DNA of 31,669 nt from Treponema sp. GTDB taxonomy: Bacteria > Spirochaetota > Spirochaetia > Treponematales > Breznakiellaceae. Where the stretch lies: NCBI GenBank assembly GCA_031254385.1, contig JAIRUO010000023.1, forward strand, positions 1 to 31,669, written 5' to 3'. The notes under the pieces are model-generated. The model made no database searches, was not told the DNA's origin, and saw only the letters and a list, made by a program, of their open reading frames with translations. Positions 30,860-31,669 of the stretch are shown piece after piece; within the stretch, counting starts at the first letter, position 1; each line of letters begins with the position of its first letter. Made by a program: the position numbers and the translations under genes.

Positions 30860-31185
30860 AACGCGGAGAACTTTATCGCGTATCATTGGGTTCAAAAACA
30901 GACACAAAAAAACAAAGGGTGTATATTATTGTCTCACGGCAAGAACTCATAGACAGCGCATATTCTACCCTCATCTGTGCGCCTGTCTATACCAATTATG
31001 ATGGTTTAAGTACCCAGGTTCCGGTTGGCCCAGAAGAAGGGTTAAAGCATCCCAGCGCAATACGCTGTGATGAACTGATCAGTATATTAAAAAAACGCCT
31101 GACCGATTATGTGGGAACTATTTCAGAAGAGAAACTCCATATTTTGGGACAAGCATTATCCATTGCGGTGGGAATAGACGCGTAA
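30856..31185 (+). CDS. mazF: MazF/PemK-family endoribonuclease toxin
   Basis: The 109-residue protein has the MazF/PemK start KRGELYRVSLG, the conserved RVYIIVSRQ and ICAPVYTN strands, a GLKHPSAIRCDELISI segment and a C-terminal LTDYVGTISEEKLHILGQAL helix. MazF enzymes cut mRNA at short sites to slow growth. The length is typical. It overlaps the antitoxin gene by four bases, as is common for type II pairs. Which sequence it cuts cannot be read here. Confidence 0.9.
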   Translation: MKRGELYRVSLGSKTDTKKQRVYIIVSRQELIDSAYSTLICAPVYTNYDGLSTQVPVGPEEGLKHPSAIRCDELISILKKRLTDYVGTISEEKLHILGQALSIAVGIDA

Positions 31186-31364
31186 GGTCTGGTATCACTC
31201 TCCTTGCTTTTCGCGGCATGGTATACTCAACCGAGCCGCATAGCGGCATCGTATCAACGATACGCGGTTCCCCTCTTGATGCCGCTGAGTTAAGGCTTTA
31301 GCTTCGGATGCTTCGCATCCGACCCTAGTCCCTAATCCCCATATTAGGTTACAATGATCCGATA
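31186..31364. other. Spacer with nested hairpins and a half telomere-like element
   Basis: AGCGGCATC (31242-31250) pairs with GATGCCGCT (31278-31286) and encloses CGTATC-AAC-GATACG (31250-31264). A second hairpin, CGGATGC-TTC-GCATCCG, spans 31305-31321. It is followed by CCCTAG, CCCTAA and ATTAGG units (31323-31349), like one arm of the telomere-like elements. No gene is seen. Confidence 0.5.
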
Positions 31365-31669
31365 ATGATTCACAATTTTCGCAAATATATTACAGGGACA
31401 TTCCTTGTTCTAGTGGTTATACTCTCATCCTCCTGCGCAAGACGGCTGGGTTACGGCGTGCTTCTCTGGTCTTCCGATGATCCGGCAATTCCTTCGGGAA
31501 CAGTGCTGCCCATATATATACGTTCCAATATTGACAAGGTCTGGGTTGCCGGAATTCCTGCAGAATACAGGGAAAAAGGAAGCAACGTAGATAAATTTGA
31601 AATACCGCTGGCAAAGCTGGAACTTGCAGGGAGCAAGAAAAGGGCTCAGGAACGGGCGGTGGAATTTGC
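31365..31669 (+). CDS. Lipoprotein of unknown function, N-terminal part (runs off the right edge)
   Basis: The frame is open from ATG 31365 to the window end (101 codons). A short basic start, a hydrophobic core (FLVLVVILSSSC) and a lipobox with the acylated cysteine at residue 24 mark a lipoprotein. The next part, GYGVLLWSSDDPAIPSGTVL and then PIYIRSNIDKVWVAG, resembles SH3-like beta domains seen in spirochete lipoproteins, but this is a weak likeness. The ribosome-binding site is poor. The 3' end lies outside the window, so size and function are unknown. Confidence 0.72.
   Translation, partial: MIHNFRKYITGTFLVLVVILSSSCARRLGYGVLLWSSDDPAIPSGTVLPIYIRSNIDKVWVAGIPAEYREKGSNVDKFEIPLAKLELAGSKKRAQERAVEF

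Overview
The window looks like chromosome from a free-living or gut-associated spirochete of the Treponema type. This is inference from several things: a FliS-like flagellar chaperone start at the left edge, many TPR and small lipoprotein genes, LplB/YtcP-type sugar permeases fed by large binding proteins, a three-subunit NuoE/NuoF/[FeFe]-hydrogenase-like operon, and mid-range base composition. The combination of xylan use and hydrogenase-like genes recalls termite-gut treponemes, but no marker gene (rRNA or tRNA) is present to prove it.

Layout. (1) 1-4244, minus strand: a solute-binding protein, a B12-binding radical SAM protein, a small unknown protein, an M15 peptidase and the start of fliS. 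(2) 4302-7001, plus: a large TPR protein ending in a double zinc ribbon. (3) 7142-9567, minus: araB-araD with a clear sigma-70 promoter. (4) 9712-22220, mostly plus: an arabinoxylan locus. It has two permeases, binding protein 1, a GH10 xylanase lipoprotein, an AraC regulator (minus), the paralogous binding protein 2 and a GH2 glycosidase. An AT-rich DUF6922/AbiEii-like toxin-antitoxin pair sits inside it, between a double terminator and the xylanase. (5) 22223-23730, minus: a sugar nucleotidyltransferase and an unknown protein. (6) 23731-24228: about 500 bases with no gene but strong secondary structure. (7) 24229-26241, plus: a NifU-type Fe-S scaffold and YgiQ. (8) 26441-30481, minus: NuoE-like, NuoF-like, a [FeFe]-hydrogenase-like subunit and a secreted TPR protein, all overlapping end to end. 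(9) 30591-31185, plus: a MazEF-type toxin-antitoxin pair. (10) 31365-end: the start of a lipoprotein gene.

How the genes work together. The xylanase would cut xylan at the cell surface, the two binding proteins would deliver oligosaccharides to one permease pair, GH2 would trim them in the cytoplasm, and AraB/AraD would take L-ribulose to D-xylulose 5-phosphate. No ABC ATPase and no L-arabinose isomerase are in the window, so both must be supplied from elsewhere.

Most notable points. The hydrogenase-like subunit keeps all its electron-relay clusters but has lost key H-cluster residues and its C-terminal tail, and its NuoF partner has a changed NADH motif. This may be an undescribed NAD-linked iron-sulfur enzyme rather than a hydrogenase. 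A family of telomere-like TTAGGG/CCCTAA inverted repeats caps several genes and in places supplies their stop codons. There are also tandem hairpin trains at the two binding-protein genes.
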